Assembly: GCF_000620305.1 (NCBI RefSeq)
Contig: NZ_KK211102.1
Location: forward strand, 1 to 64,000
Direction of reading: 5' to 3'
Length of the DNA: 64,000 bases
DNA from: Desulfitibacter alkalitolerans DSM 16504
GTDB taxonomy: Bacteria > Bacillota > DSM-16504 > Desulfitibacterales > Desulfitibacteraceae
The translations under genes were made by a program, and so were the position numbers. This document shows, in pieces, positions 37,948 through 46,962 of this stretch (position 1 is its first letter; each line of letters starts with the position of its first letter). The notes under the pieces are model-generated. The model saw only the letters and a list, made by a program, of their open reading frames with translations. It was not told where the DNA came from and did no database searches.

Positions 37948-39276
37948 TTAGAATCTTTCCCACATTTTAACTGCCAGCTCTCTTGATTTGGCATTAATCT
38001 CTGCCTCATCAATACCCACCAGTTCCTTCTTCCTCATTAGAACTTTACCTGCCACTATGGTGGTGTCAACCATCCGTCCTGTCATTCCAAAGACCATATG
38101 ACCGTAGTAATTATCTACTGTTAAGGGAGTAGGGGGATCGTAGTCAATTACTATTACATCAGCTGCATTGCCTTCCCTTAGTTCGCCCATGGGCAGCGAG
38201 AAGTAATTGGCCATTATCCTTGGATTATTTATAAACTGCATGGCGGGGACTTCCATCCACCCTACCCTGGGGTCATTCCTGTTGAATTTATGAAGTATAT
38301 GGGCTGCCTTCATACCCTCTATCATGTCGGAGGTCATTCCATCAGTACCCATACCCACCATAACTCCCATTTCCACCATTTTAATAACATCGGCACAGCC
38401 TACTGCGTTATTCATATTTGATTGGGGGTTATGGGCAACATTTGTTTTTGTTTCGGCAAGGAGTTCCATTTCCCTTTCATTAATATGGACACAGTGGGAT
38501 GCCATGGTCTTTGGGCCTAGAAGTCCATGCTTGTTTAGCCTTTCAATTACCCTGAGTCCATATTCTTTAAGGTTATGCTCCACGTCTGCCCTGCTCTCGG
38601 CGGCATGAATATGAACTCCCACACCCAGCTCCCCTGCTGCCTGGGCACATTTCTCCATGGTCTTTTCACCTATTGTAAAGCAGGCATGCATGCCAAAGGT
38701 AGCTCCCAACATCTGGGAATTTTCCTGCTGGCATTTTTTTATAAAATCTACATTTTCTTTAATGCCTGCCAGGGCCCTTTCCTCACCGTCCCTGTCGCTT
38801 ACCTCATAACAGGTATTTACACGAACTCCAACCTCTGCAGCTGCCCTGGCAATCTGCTCAAGACTGCCTTCAATATTAAAGGGACTTGCATGATGATCTA
38901 AAATTGCAGTTGTCCCGTTTTTTACTGATTCAATAAAGGGGATTAAAGCACTGTAGTACACATCGTCTAGCGCCAGGGTTTTATCCAGTCTCCACCAGAG
39001 CCTTTCAAGTATCTGCACAAAATTTTCAGGGGGTTCATCCTTTAAAGCTATACCCCTGGCAAAGGTGCTGTAGGTATGCATGTGTACGTTTAAAAATCCC
39101 GGCATGATCAGCTTTCCCCTGCAGTCCATATATTCTGCATCAGGATACTGCCTCTGCAGATCAGCCGTTATGCCTACAGCAGCGATTTTTCCGTCCTTTA
39201 ATAACACTGCTCCCCCTTCCATAACCTTGCAGTCAGTTCCTAGAGTTATCACAGTACCGTTTCCAACAAGCAGCAT
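37948..39276 (-). CDS. ssnA: SsnA-type aminohydrolase
   Basis: A 442-residue metal-dependent aminohydrolase in the SsnA group, which travels with YgfK and selenium-dependent molybdenum hydroxylases. Metal motifs are NVHMHTYSTFARG, HIHAAES, ASHCVHI and GMGTDGMTSD. A deamination of a purine or related heterocycle is expected, but the substrate is unproven. It is encoded between the ygfK-like gene and the first fused hydroxylase gene on one strand. It is related to, but distinct from, the deaminase at 9479. Confidence 0.9.
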   Translation of the reverse strand: MLLVGNGTVITLGTDCKVMEGGAVLLKDGKIAAVGITADLQRQYPDAEYMDCRGKLIMPGFLNVHMHTYSTFARGIALKDEPPENFVQILERLWWRLDKTLALDDVYYSALIPFIESVKNGTTAILDHHASPFNIEGSLEQIARAAAEVGVRVNTCYEVSDRDGEERALAGIKENVDFIKKCQQENSQMLGATFGMHACFTIGEKTMEKCAQAAGELGVGVHIHAAESRADVEHNLKEYGLRVIERLNKHGLLGPKTMASHCVHINEREMELLAETKTNVAHNPQSNMNNAVGCADVIKMVEMGVMVGMGTDGMTSDMIEGMKAAHILHKFNRNDPRVGWMEVPAMQFINNPRIMANYFSLPMGELREGNAADVIVIDYDPPTPLTVDNYYGHMVFGMTGRMVDTTIVAGKVLMRKKELVGIDEAEINAKSRELAVKMWERF

Positions 39277-39380
39277 ACTATCACCTCTTTTTATTTATTA
39301 TTGGCTATCCCTGCCAACTATCCAGCAGCCTGCAAGCCCGCAGCAAACTGCAAATGCTGCATTAAATTGATACCTATAGC

Positions 39381-42182
39381 TTATTTTTGCAGTTCTTCAA
39401 GGAGCCTTTTTCTGGTTACAGGAATTTTATTAAAACGTATGCCAACAGCATTATAAATTGCATTTAAAATAGCAGGGGCTGTGGGATTAACCGGCACCTC
39501 GCCCATGCCCTTGGCTCCATAAGGACCTTCAGGGTCTTCTTCTTCCACTATTATGGTTTTGATCTCGGGTATACTGTCAATCATGGGGACACCAATTTTT
39601 TTAAGATTGTCTGTTACCACCTTACTCTCATCTACTATATATTCTTCAGAAAGGGCATAACCTATACCCATGGCTACCGAGCCCTCTATTTGTCCCTCCA
39701 CATTTTGGGGATGAATTGCCGTGCCCACATCCTGGGCAGCAATTATCTCCAGCACCTTCACATCCCCAGTTTCAGTATCCACTTCAACAATTGCCCCTTG
39801 AGTGCCAAAGCAATATGCGTAATGGATATTATACTCCTCCAAACTCACTCCAGGCTCATGATCGGAACATTCCCTGTGGGGATAGGTTTTGGGAGGCAGG
39901 TAATGATAGTCAGCCTTTAGTTCAATGTTATTTTCCTGGGCCATTTGGAAAACCTGGCTGAAATCATAGGCCCTGCTGTCTTTTATATTCATAACCCTTC
40001 CCTGCTGGTCTATTTGCAGGCTGTCTTTCCCCGTCCCCAACTGTCCTGCCATGAAATCCAGGATCTTGTCTTTTAATATTTCCGCGGCAGCCTTTACAGC
40101 GTTGCCTGTAACATAGGTTTGTCTGGAGGCTGTGGTCATCTCCCCATCAGGACACAGGGCTGTATCACTTGATAAAACATCTATCAATTCATATTCTATA
40201 CCCAGGGCAGCAGCAGCAATTTGCGCCATGGCAGTATCAGAGCCCTGTCCCATATCTATAGCACCTATTTTTACTGTAACCCTGCCCTTGTGATTCAATT
40301 CTGTTACGGCCCCGGCTCCATCGGGCTTGCCTGTACCAAGTCCTACATTTTTGTAGGAGCTGGCTATTCCAATACCAATTTTTTTTGAAGGAGCCAGCGG
40401 CTGCTTTTTATACCGGGCTGCTGCTGCTTCTAACTCCTTTGCAGTCCTGTCAAGGGTTTCAAGATAGCCTACACCCTTTCCCAGCACCTGTCCTGTAATG
40501 GTAGCCTTTCCCTCTGTCAAACCATTTAGCCTGCGCAGCTGTACTGGATCAATACCCAGCTTTTCTGCCAGTTTATCCATCTGCAATTCTGAGGCAAAGG
40601 CAACCTGGGTGCTGCCAAAGCCCCTGAAGGCTCCTGCCGGGTTGTTATTGGTATAAACCCCATAGGAATCAGCCTTTACATTGGCAATTTCATAGGGACC
40701 TGAAGCAACTACTGCAGATCGAAATACCACAGGCTTGCCAAGGGATATATAAGCACCAGTATCACAAACAGCCCTGGATTCAAAGGCAATTATTCTGCCA
40801 TCCCTGGTTGCTCCATGCTTCATATAGATATGCTCTGCATGGCGTTTGGTAGATATTCTAATTGATTCCTCTCTGGTCAGAACCATTTTTACAGGCCGGC
40901 CGGTCTTTAAAGCTGCCAGTGCACTTTGAATCTGCACAGTTGGTTCTTCTTTGCCTCCAAAGGCCCCACCACAGGGAGTATAAATTATCCTTACTTTTTC
41001 TTCGTCAAGGGCCAGGCTTCTGGCTATCATTTTTCTAAAGGGAAAGGAGCCCTGGCTGCCGGTCCAGATTGTCACTGAACCATCAGCTTCCGGCCTGACC
41101 AGGCAGCTTTCAGGCTCTAAATATGCATGCTCTACTGCCGGAGTATAGTATTCACCCTCAACAATAACATCCGCCTCTGCAAAGGCTTTTTCAATGTCTC
41201 CCTTTCTAACCTTGACATGGTGCATGATATTGCCTTCTTCATGGATAAGCAAAGCATTCTCCTTCAGGCTTTCCATGGCGGAAAACACTGCCGGCAGGAC
41301 TTTATATTCCACCTTGATTTTCTTTACTGCCTCTTCAGCCAGCTCTGGAGTTTCTGCAAATACTGCTGCAATTGCGTCGCCTAGATAGCGGACTCGCTTA
41401 TCTGCAAGAACTGGCTGCTGGGGTACAATGAGCCCGAAGTTGTTTTCACCTGGTATGTCCCTGGCTGTTAAAACAACTGCCACGCCTTCCGACTTCTGTG
41501 CTTCGCTGGTGTCAATTGATACTATATGAGCATGGGCATGTTCACTAAACAGAAACTTTCCATAAAGTATATTTTCCATGACATAATCATCAGCGTAAAT
41601 TGGCGCACCCTTTACCTTGTCCCGGGCATCAATTTTCCTGGGGGAAGCCCCCACTATGGCTTTTGCTGCTGCCTGGTCTGCTGCGGCTTCCATCTTCAAG
41701 GTGGCTTCTTTATTTTTCCTTAACATCTTGGCTGCCAGCTTCACAGCATGGATTATCTTCACATACCCGGTACATCTGCACAGGTTATGTTTAAATGCCT
41801 CTTTAATCTGTTCATCACTGGGATTTAAGTTCTTATCAAGCAGGGCTTTTGCCGACATGATCATTCCAGGGGTACAGAAGCCGCACTGAACTGCCCCGGC
41901 ATCAATAAAGGCCTGCTGAATTGGATGCAGCTCGCCAGCCTGGGAAATGCCCTCAATGGTTTCTATAACCGCTCCCTCCAACTTGTTGACCCTTAGTAAA
42001 CATGCCCTTTTTGCCTCTCCATTAACAATTACCATACAGGCACCACAATGCCCCTTGGCACAACCATTTTTAGTACCCATAAGACCTAGATAGTTTCTTA
42101 GAAACTCCAAAAGGGTTATGGATGAAGGATGACCTGCTGTTCTGCTCTCTCCATTTACCATCAAGGAAATACTTTTACTCAT
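39381..42182 (-). CDS. Selenium-dependent xanthine dehydrogenase type, fused Fe-S/molybdopterin chain, copy 1
   Basis: A 933-residue molybdenum hydroxylase in which the two-[2Fe-2S] domain (about 1-160; CAKGHCGACMV, CGFCTPGM, CRCTGY) is fused to the molybdopterin-binding domain (GGAFGGKEEPT, AGAFRGFGSTQVAF, MGQGSDTAMAQ, catalytic Glu region GAKGMGEVP). No FAD domain is present. This architecture marks the group with a labile selenium ligand on molybdenum, linked to SelD and SsnA/YgfK. The substrate is probably a purine or other N-heterocycle. A second copy lies at 46940-49756. The selenium claim rests on family and neighbours, not on a residue in the chain. Confidence 0.88.
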   Translation of the reverse strand: MSKSISLMVNGESRTAGHPSSITLLEFLRNYLGLMGTKNGCAKGHCGACMVIVNGEAKRACLLRVNKLEGAVIETIEGISQAGELHPIQQAFIDAGAVQCGFCTPGMIMSAKALLDKNLNPSDEQIKEAFKHNLCRCTGYVKIIHAVKLAAKMLRKNKEATLKMEAAADQAAAKAIVGASPRKIDARDKVKGAPIYADDYVMENILYGKFLFSEHAHAHIVSIDTSEAQKSEGVAVVLTARDIPGENNFGLIVPQQPVLADKRVRYLGDAIAAVFAETPELAEEAVKKIKVEYKVLPAVFSAMESLKENALLIHEEGNIMHHVKVRKGDIEKAFAEADVIVEGEYYTPAVEHAYLEPESCLVRPEADGSVTIWTGSQGSFPFRKMIARSLALDEEKVRIIYTPCGGAFGGKEEPTVQIQSALAALKTGRPVKMVLTREESIRISTKRHAEHIYMKHGATRDGRIIAFESRAVCDTGAYISLGKPVVFRSAVVASGPYEIANVKADSYGVYTNNNPAGAFRGFGSTQVAFASELQMDKLAEKLGIDPVQLRRLNGLTEGKATITGQVLGKGVGYLETLDRTAKELEAAAARYKKQPLAPSKKIGIGIASSYKNVGLGTGKPDGAGAVTELNHKGRVTVKIGAIDMGQGSDTAMAQIAAAALGIEYELIDVLSSDTALCPDGEMTTASRQTYVTGNAVKAAAEILKDKILDFMAGQLGTGKDSLQIDQQGRVMNIKDSRAYDFSQVFQMAQENNIELKADYHYLPPKTYPHRECSDHEPGVSLEEYNIHYAYCFGTQGAIVEVDTETGDVKVLEIIAAQDVGTAIHPQNVEGQIEGSVAMGIGYALSEEYIVDESKVVTDNLKKIGVPMIDSIPEIKTIIVEEEDPEGPYGAKGMGEVPVNPTAPAILNAIYNAVGIRFNKIPVTRKRLLEELQK

Positions 42183-42305
42183 AATCAGCCCCCATTTTTT
42201 AGTAAACTACTTTAACTTTCTTTTGACAAGTTGCTCAAATATGTTAAGTAAAAACCTTTTTTGTTTCTCTCTTGGCAACAATGTTGCGCTATAAGACTGT
42301 AAAAA

Positions 42306-43022
42306 CTAAACCCTGTATCCCAGTTCCTGGGAAATGTCCCTGGAGGTTTTAAGCAAGTCTTCTGCTATACAGGGCAGCTTTTCTTCATCCAGGCGGATTT
42401 TTGGAATAGGGATATTAAGTGCCCCAATTATGTCCGCCTCGTAATTATATACAGGACACCCAAGAACTAAAACTCCAGAATCTACTTCTTCATCGCTTAT
42501 GGTGTAGCCCTGGGTCTTAAATTCCTGGATCTGGCTTTTTATTTCATCATATGTCTTGTCTCCAATTAACTCCCTTTGCTCCCTTTCATTCAAGAATACA
42601 AAAATTGGTTTTGTAAAGCCCCCAAAATTAATAGGAATTTTTGAGCCAATTTGAGAGTGGATCCTTACTACATGAGGTGATTCTATTTTATTAACATATA
42701 CTGCAAAGCGACCATGCCTGGACATTAAAATTACAGTCTCGTTAATTCTTCTGCTAAGTTCAATGGAATATTTTCTTGCAACCTGCACCAGGTCATAGCT
42801 GCTCAAACAGCTCTGTCCTATTCTTACAGTTTCAAATCCCAGCCTGTATTTTTTTGTTTTCATGTCCTGAATTACATAACCGTGCTTCTGTAAGGTATTT
42901 AAGGTTCTATATGCTGTAGCCTCATTTACCTCAAAAATCCTGCTTAACTCTCTAACACCTACTTCATTGTTATCTGCAAGGTAACTAAGTATTTGTAAAG
43001 CCCGAGCTACTGAGTCAATCAA
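42306..43022 (-). CDS. IclR-family transcriptional regulator
   Basis: A 238-residue regulator with an N-terminal winged helix (IDSVARALQILSYLADN, GVRELSRIFEVNEATAYRTL) and a C-terminal IclR effector domain. I chose the TTG at 43022 because AAGGAG lies nine bases upstream and IclR proteins normally begin right before this helix; a longer ATG start at 43118 has no good ribosome binding site. It lies between the fused hydroxylase and the three-subunit hydroxylase genes and probably controls one or both. Confidence 0.88.
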   Translation of the reverse strand: MIDSVARALQILSYLADNNEVGVRELSRIFEVNEATAYRTLNTLQKHGYVIQDMKTKKYRLGFETVRIGQSCLSSYDLVQVARKYSIELSRRINETVILMSRHGRFAVYVNKIESPHVVRIHSQIGSKIPINFGGFTKPIFVFLNEREQRELIGDKTYDEIKSQIQEFKTQGYTISDEEVDSGVLVLGCPVYNYEADIIGALNIPIPKIRLDEEKLPCIAEDLLKTSRDISQELGYRV

Positions 43023-43191
43023 AATGACATTCTCCTTTTTTAAGTATGATCTTAAGCGCCCGATTGTTTCCCTGTTTAGCAAAGCATTATTAAAAAGGTG
43101 TTTCTTTGATAGAAACATTGTTTCTTTTTTAATAATAGTTTTATATTCTATATATTTTTTAAATATTCCTGCATTTTAGAAGAAAAATTTT

Positions 43192-43229
43192 AAAACAAGA
43201 CAAAGGAAGTTTAACCTTTGTCTTGTTTT
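43192..43229 (-). terminator. Terminator of the xanthine dehydrogenase subunit operon
   Basis: A perfect 15-bp stem, AAAACAAGACAAAGG with CCTTTGTCTTGTTTT, 8-base loop, followed on the minus strand by TTTTAAAATTTTT-like sequence. It lies 23 bases past the FAD-subunit stop and separates it from the IclR gene. Confidence 0.85.
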
Positions 43230-43251
43230 ATCTTGTTTTTATTTTAGCTTT

Positions 43252-44103
43252 TTATTTTAATAAAAGTTCTCCCACGTCAAATACCAGTCCCTTTATGGCT
43301 GCTCTTTTGTAAGGCATGGAAGCCCTGGCCCCTATTTTTTCCTCAACAACCTTTGAGAGGAGCTCGGCCATTTCCTCAATTAGAGCATTATCCAGTTTCT
43401 TGCCTTCAAGGGCCTTTTCGGCAGCATAGGGCCTGTAGGCAGTAGTTCCCACAGCACCTAATCCAATACGCATCTCTTTGACTATATGACCTTCAAGCTT
43501 AACAATTACTGCCAGGTTTATCCTTGCAATTGCCAGGGCCTTGCGCCTGCCAAGCTTTGCAAAGCCGCTTTTATAGCCCTCACCATATTTTGGAATAGTT
43601 ATTTCCGAGATATATTCCCTGGGCTTTAGTATGGTCTTTTCTACTCCAACTAGAAAGTCTTCGATTTTTTCCATCCTTGAACCTTCAGGGCCTTCAATTT
43701 TTAGATTTGCCCCAAGGGCAACCAGGGCAGGAATGCTGTCAGCTGCAGGAGAAGCATTGGCAACATTACCTCCAATAGTACCGGTATTTCTAATCTGAAC
43801 TGATCCAACTCCCGAGGCAGCCTGGGCAAGGCAAAAGGCGTATTTTTGAATTACTGGACTTTCTTCAATTGTCGTAAAGCTGGTCACTGCACCAATTTTT
43901 ATTTCATTTTCTTCTTCTTTTATATATTGGAGTTCATTGATGCGTGACAGGTCTATTACCAGCTCAGGTGAAACTTTCTTTTCTCTGATGTGAATTACCA
44001 GGTCTGTTCCTCCAGCTAAGTATTTAGTATTAGCAGGGGCATTTTTTATATATTCCATCAGGTCAGACACTTTTTCCGGTGAATATACATCAAAACTTGC
44101 CAT
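43252..44103 (-). CDS. Xanthine dehydrogenase-type FAD-binding subunit
   Basis: The 283-residue FAD subunit passes electrons from the Fe-S subunit to NAD or a carrier. It has KYLAGGTDLVIHIR near the N-terminus and IRNTGTIGGNVANASPAAD for FAD binding, then the C-terminal CO_deh_flav domain. The start at 44103 is preferred, as AGGAGG lies nine bases upstream; an ATG at 44112 abuts that site. It is the third gene of the three-subunit set and ends the operon. Confidence 0.92.
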   Translation of the reverse strand: MASFDVYSPEKVSDLMEYIKNAPANTKYLAGGTDLVIHIREKKVSPELVIDLSRINELQYIKEEENEIKIGAVTSFTTIEESPVIQKYAFCLAQAASGVGSVQIRNTGTIGGNVANASPAADSIPALVALGANLKIEGPEGSRMEKIEDFLVGVEKTILKPREYISEITIPKYGEGYKSGFAKLGRRKALAIARINLAVIVKLEGHIVKEMRIGLGAVGTTAYRPYAAEKALEGKKLDNALIEEMAELLSKVVEEKIGARASMPYKRAAIKGLVFDVGELLLK

Positions 44104-44117
44104 TTTCCCCATCCTCC

Positions 44118-46349
44118 TTATTTGCTTGTTATTTTTAAAGCATCCTGTACCCTTTCCAAAGTAGCAGGCAGGGTTTCAATCCTTACACCTATTGCATCAT
44201 AAATTGCATTAGTAATAGCCGGTGATATGGGTATACATACCCCTTCTGCAACTCCCTTGGCACCAAAGGGGCCTGTTGCTTCATTTACTTCCACAGGTAT
44301 GGTTTCAATTTCAGGTACATCTAATGCTGTAGGTATGAGATATTTGTTAAAGTTTAGTATATCAGTTTTTCCTTCATGCAGTTCTATATCCTCCAGCAGG
44401 GCATAGCCCATACCCATTACTGTTCCACCTTCTGATTGGCCTTCCAATCCTTGTATATTAATTACCCTGCCAGCATCTAGGGCACATACTGCTTTGATAA
44501 CCTCTACCTGGCCTGTGCAGGTATCGACCTCAACCAGGGCCAGATGGGTTGTAGCACTATAAACCAGATGAGGCAGTCCAAAGGCTCCAGGTATCCCCTT
44601 ATCGGCAAGGGGCACATCAAAATGGCCGTGTACAGAGATTTCTTTTTTATGCTCCAGGGCTAGTTTAACCATTTCTTCTACAGATAGGTTCTGACTTTCG
44701 TTATCTGAATCCTTAATAATATGGGCTGCAAATTTGGATAACTCGTCTTTTAGTTTTTCAGCGGCAATTAAAATGGCACCCCCCCCAGCATAAATTGACC
44801 TTGAGGCTGTAGATGTTCTTGAATCTGGGGTTGCATGGCTGTGGCCTGTAACAACTTCAATCCTTTCAATTGGAAAACCAAGGGCTTCCGCTGCCATCTG
44901 GCTGTATGCCACTGTATTCCCCTGGCCTAGCTCAGGACACCCTACAGCAACTCTAATATTCCCATTTTCAAGGATACTCATATCGCAGGCACCATAGTCT
45001 GGAAGTCCCCTTCCATAACCAACGCCCTTGACTCCAGTAGCCAGACCTATTCCCCGCTTTTTCCATGGTTTGGTTGGATTGGCCTTGTATTTTCCCCTTT
45101 CCCTCCAGAGCTCGCTGTTTTTCGCAGCCTCCAGGGTTTGGATGGTACCCATGGCAGTTGTCAGGGTATGTCCTAGAGCTCCCTCATCACCCTGACGGAG
45201 TCCGTTTTTCAGACGGATTTCCATGGGGTCCAACCCAAGCTCATGGGCTATAATATCAATCTGGGTTTCCATTGCAAAGTTAGACTGGTTTGCACCAAAA
45301 CCCCGCATTGGGGCACTGATCATATTATTTGTATAGACGCACAAGCCTTCTATTTTTATGTTAGGCATCCTGTAAGCACTGCAGCAGTTTTCTAAAGCCA
45401 CATTTAATACTGGCCCCCCAAGGGTTGCATAGGCACCAGTATCTGAATATATCTTTACTTCATTGGCCAGAAGGGTGCCATCCCTTGCAGCTGCTGTTTT
45501 CATATAGATTTTCATTGGGTGTTTCTTTTGGCCGATTAAGACTGATTCCTCTCGACTATATACAACCTTTACCGGTCTTTTGGATTTTAAGGCTAATATA
45601 GCCAGCTGACCTTGAATGGTCAAGTCATCCTTACCACCAAAGGCTCCCCCCATGGGATTGCTTGTAACCTTGATTTTTTCCTCGGGCATATTAAGAATCC
45701 GTGCCAACTGTATCTGATCCCTGTGAGAATACTGACTGCCGCAAAGCATATTTAGATTCCCCTGGTCATCAAAAAAGGCTACTCCACTTTCTGTTTCCAA
45801 ATATGCATGCATTTGCCTTGGGGTGTGGTAAACCCTCTCCACAATAATGTGAGCATTATTGAAGGCTTTTTCCACGTCCCCCTTTTCAACTGCTGTACGC
45901 AGGTGGATATTGCCTTTCTCATGAACCCTTGGAGCATGGTCTTTTGCTGCCTCTTCAGGATCAAATACCCCAGGCAGCAGCTCATACTCTACTTCAATTA
46001 ATTCCAGGGCTTTATCAGCGATTTCTTTAGTCTCTGCAGCCACACCTGCTACAAAGTCCCCTACAAGTCTAACCTTATCCCTGCAAAAAACAGGCTGGTC
46101 CTGTACTACACCACCATAGGCGTTTAGCCCGGGCACGTCCTCATGGGTGACTACTGCATGAACTCCATCTACCTGTTTTGCTTTAGAGGTATCTATACGT
46201 TTAATTAAAGCATGGGCATGGGGACTTCTAAGAAATCTCCCCCAGAGCATTCCAGGAATCTTAAGGTCTGACATATATCTGGTCTCGCCAGTTACCTTGC
46301 CATATGCGTCCTGCCTGATAACAGGCTTGCCTATATATTGATATTCCAT
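44118..46349 (-). CDS. Xanthine dehydrogenase-type molybdopterin-binding subunit
   Basis: The 743-residue catalytic subunit binds molybdopterin and hydroxylates an N-heterocycle. Motifs are GKVTGETRYMSDLKIPGMLWG, PMGGAFGGKDDLTIQ, ISAPMRGFGANQSNFAMETQ, GCPELGQGNTVAYSQMAAEA and GPFGAKGVAEG with the catalytic Glu. It is separate from its Fe-S and FAD subunits, unlike the fused copies on either side. The substrate may be xanthine, nicotinate or another ring; sequence cannot decide. Confidence 0.9.
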   Translation of the reverse strand: MEYQYIGKPVIRQDAYGKVTGETRYMSDLKIPGMLWGRFLRSPHAHALIKRIDTSKAKQVDGVHAVVTHEDVPGLNAYGGVVQDQPVFCRDKVRLVGDFVAGVAAETKEIADKALELIEVEYELLPGVFDPEEAAKDHAPRVHEKGNIHLRTAVEKGDVEKAFNNAHIIVERVYHTPRQMHAYLETESGVAFFDDQGNLNMLCGSQYSHRDQIQLARILNMPEEKIKVTSNPMGGAFGGKDDLTIQGQLAILALKSKRPVKVVYSREESVLIGQKKHPMKIYMKTAAARDGTLLANEVKIYSDTGAYATLGGPVLNVALENCCSAYRMPNIKIEGLCVYTNNMISAPMRGFGANQSNFAMETQIDIIAHELGLDPMEIRLKNGLRQGDEGALGHTLTTAMGTIQTLEAAKNSELWRERGKYKANPTKPWKKRGIGLATGVKGVGYGRGLPDYGACDMSILENGNIRVAVGCPELGQGNTVAYSQMAAEALGFPIERIEVVTGHSHATPDSRTSTASRSIYAGGGAILIAAEKLKDELSKFAAHIIKDSDNESQNLSVEEMVKLALEHKKEISVHGHFDVPLADKGIPGAFGLPHLVYSATTHLALVEVDTCTGQVEVIKAVCALDAGRVINIQGLEGQSEGGTVMGMGYALLEDIELHEGKTDILNFNKYLIPTALDVPEIETIPVEVNEATGPFGAKGVAEGVCIPISPAITNAIYDAIGVRIETLPATLERVQDALKITSK

Positions 46350-46352
46350 ATT

Positions 46353-46820
46353 TTACACCTCCCTTGGATTATCAGCTGCTGTTTGGATAGCCTTGACTAT
46401 CTTCACATATCCTGTACACCTGCAGAGGTTGCCTGAAATAGCCTTCCTGATTTCTTCTTCAGTTGGGCTCGGATTTTCTAATAGAAGGGCCTTTGCAGAC
46501 ATGAGCATACCAGGAGTGCAGTATCCGCACTGAACGGCACCTTCTTTCACAAAAGCATCCTGCAGGGGATCTAGCTCTCCATTTTTAGCTAATCCCTCCA
46601 CAGTAATTATTTCCTTATCCTGGCACTGCCCAACAAGTACAAGGCATGAATTTACTGCTTTTCCGTCAATAATAACTGTACAGGCTCCACACTCACCGGC
46701 ACCACAGCCCTCCTTGGTACCAGTCAAATCAAGGTCCTCTCTTAAAAAGTCAATTAATCGTATGCTGGGATCAACTTCTTTTTCAACTAATTGGTTGTTT
46801 ACTTTTAGTTTTATTTTCAA
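46353..46820 (-). CDS. Xanthine dehydrogenase-type 2[2Fe-2S] subunit
   Basis: A 155-residue ferredoxin-like subunit with the plant-type cluster (CGAGECGACTV) and the second cluster set (CGYCTPGM, NLCRCTGYVKI). I chose the TTG at 46820 with AAGGAGG seven bases upstream; a longer in-frame start at 46853 reaches into the repeat region and has no such site. It opens the three-subunit operon, three bases before the catalytic subunit. Confidence 0.92.
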   Translation of the reverse strand: MKIKLKVNNQLVEKEVDPSIRLIDFLREDLDLTGTKEGCGAGECGACTVIIDGKAVNSCLVLVGQCQDKEIITVEGLAKNGELDPLQDAFVKEGAVQCGYCTPGMLMSAKALLLENPSPTEEEIRKAISGNLCRCTGYVKIVKAIQTAADNPREV

Positions 46821-46838
46821 TTTAAATCCTCCTTTTAA

Positions 46839-46962
46839 TGTACGGGGACACACCTCTTATTTTAAGTCAGCCTCTGCCTGTGAGGAATGTCCCCAATTTA
46901 TGTACGGGGACACACCTCTTATTTTAAGTCAGCCTCTGCCTATGAGGAATGTCCCCAATTTA
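46839..46962. repeat. Two tandem copies of a 62-bp palindromic (REP-like) repeat
   Basis: Units 46839-46900 and 46901-46962 differ at one base. Each can fold on itself: GGGGACA at the left and TGTCCCC at the right pair, with CCTC/GAGG inside. GGGGACA...TGTCCCC palindromes are common dispersed elements in Clostridia, often linked to IS200-like (RAYT) transposases, none of which is seen here. The second unit supplies the last codons and stop of the gene at 46940. Confidence 0.85.
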
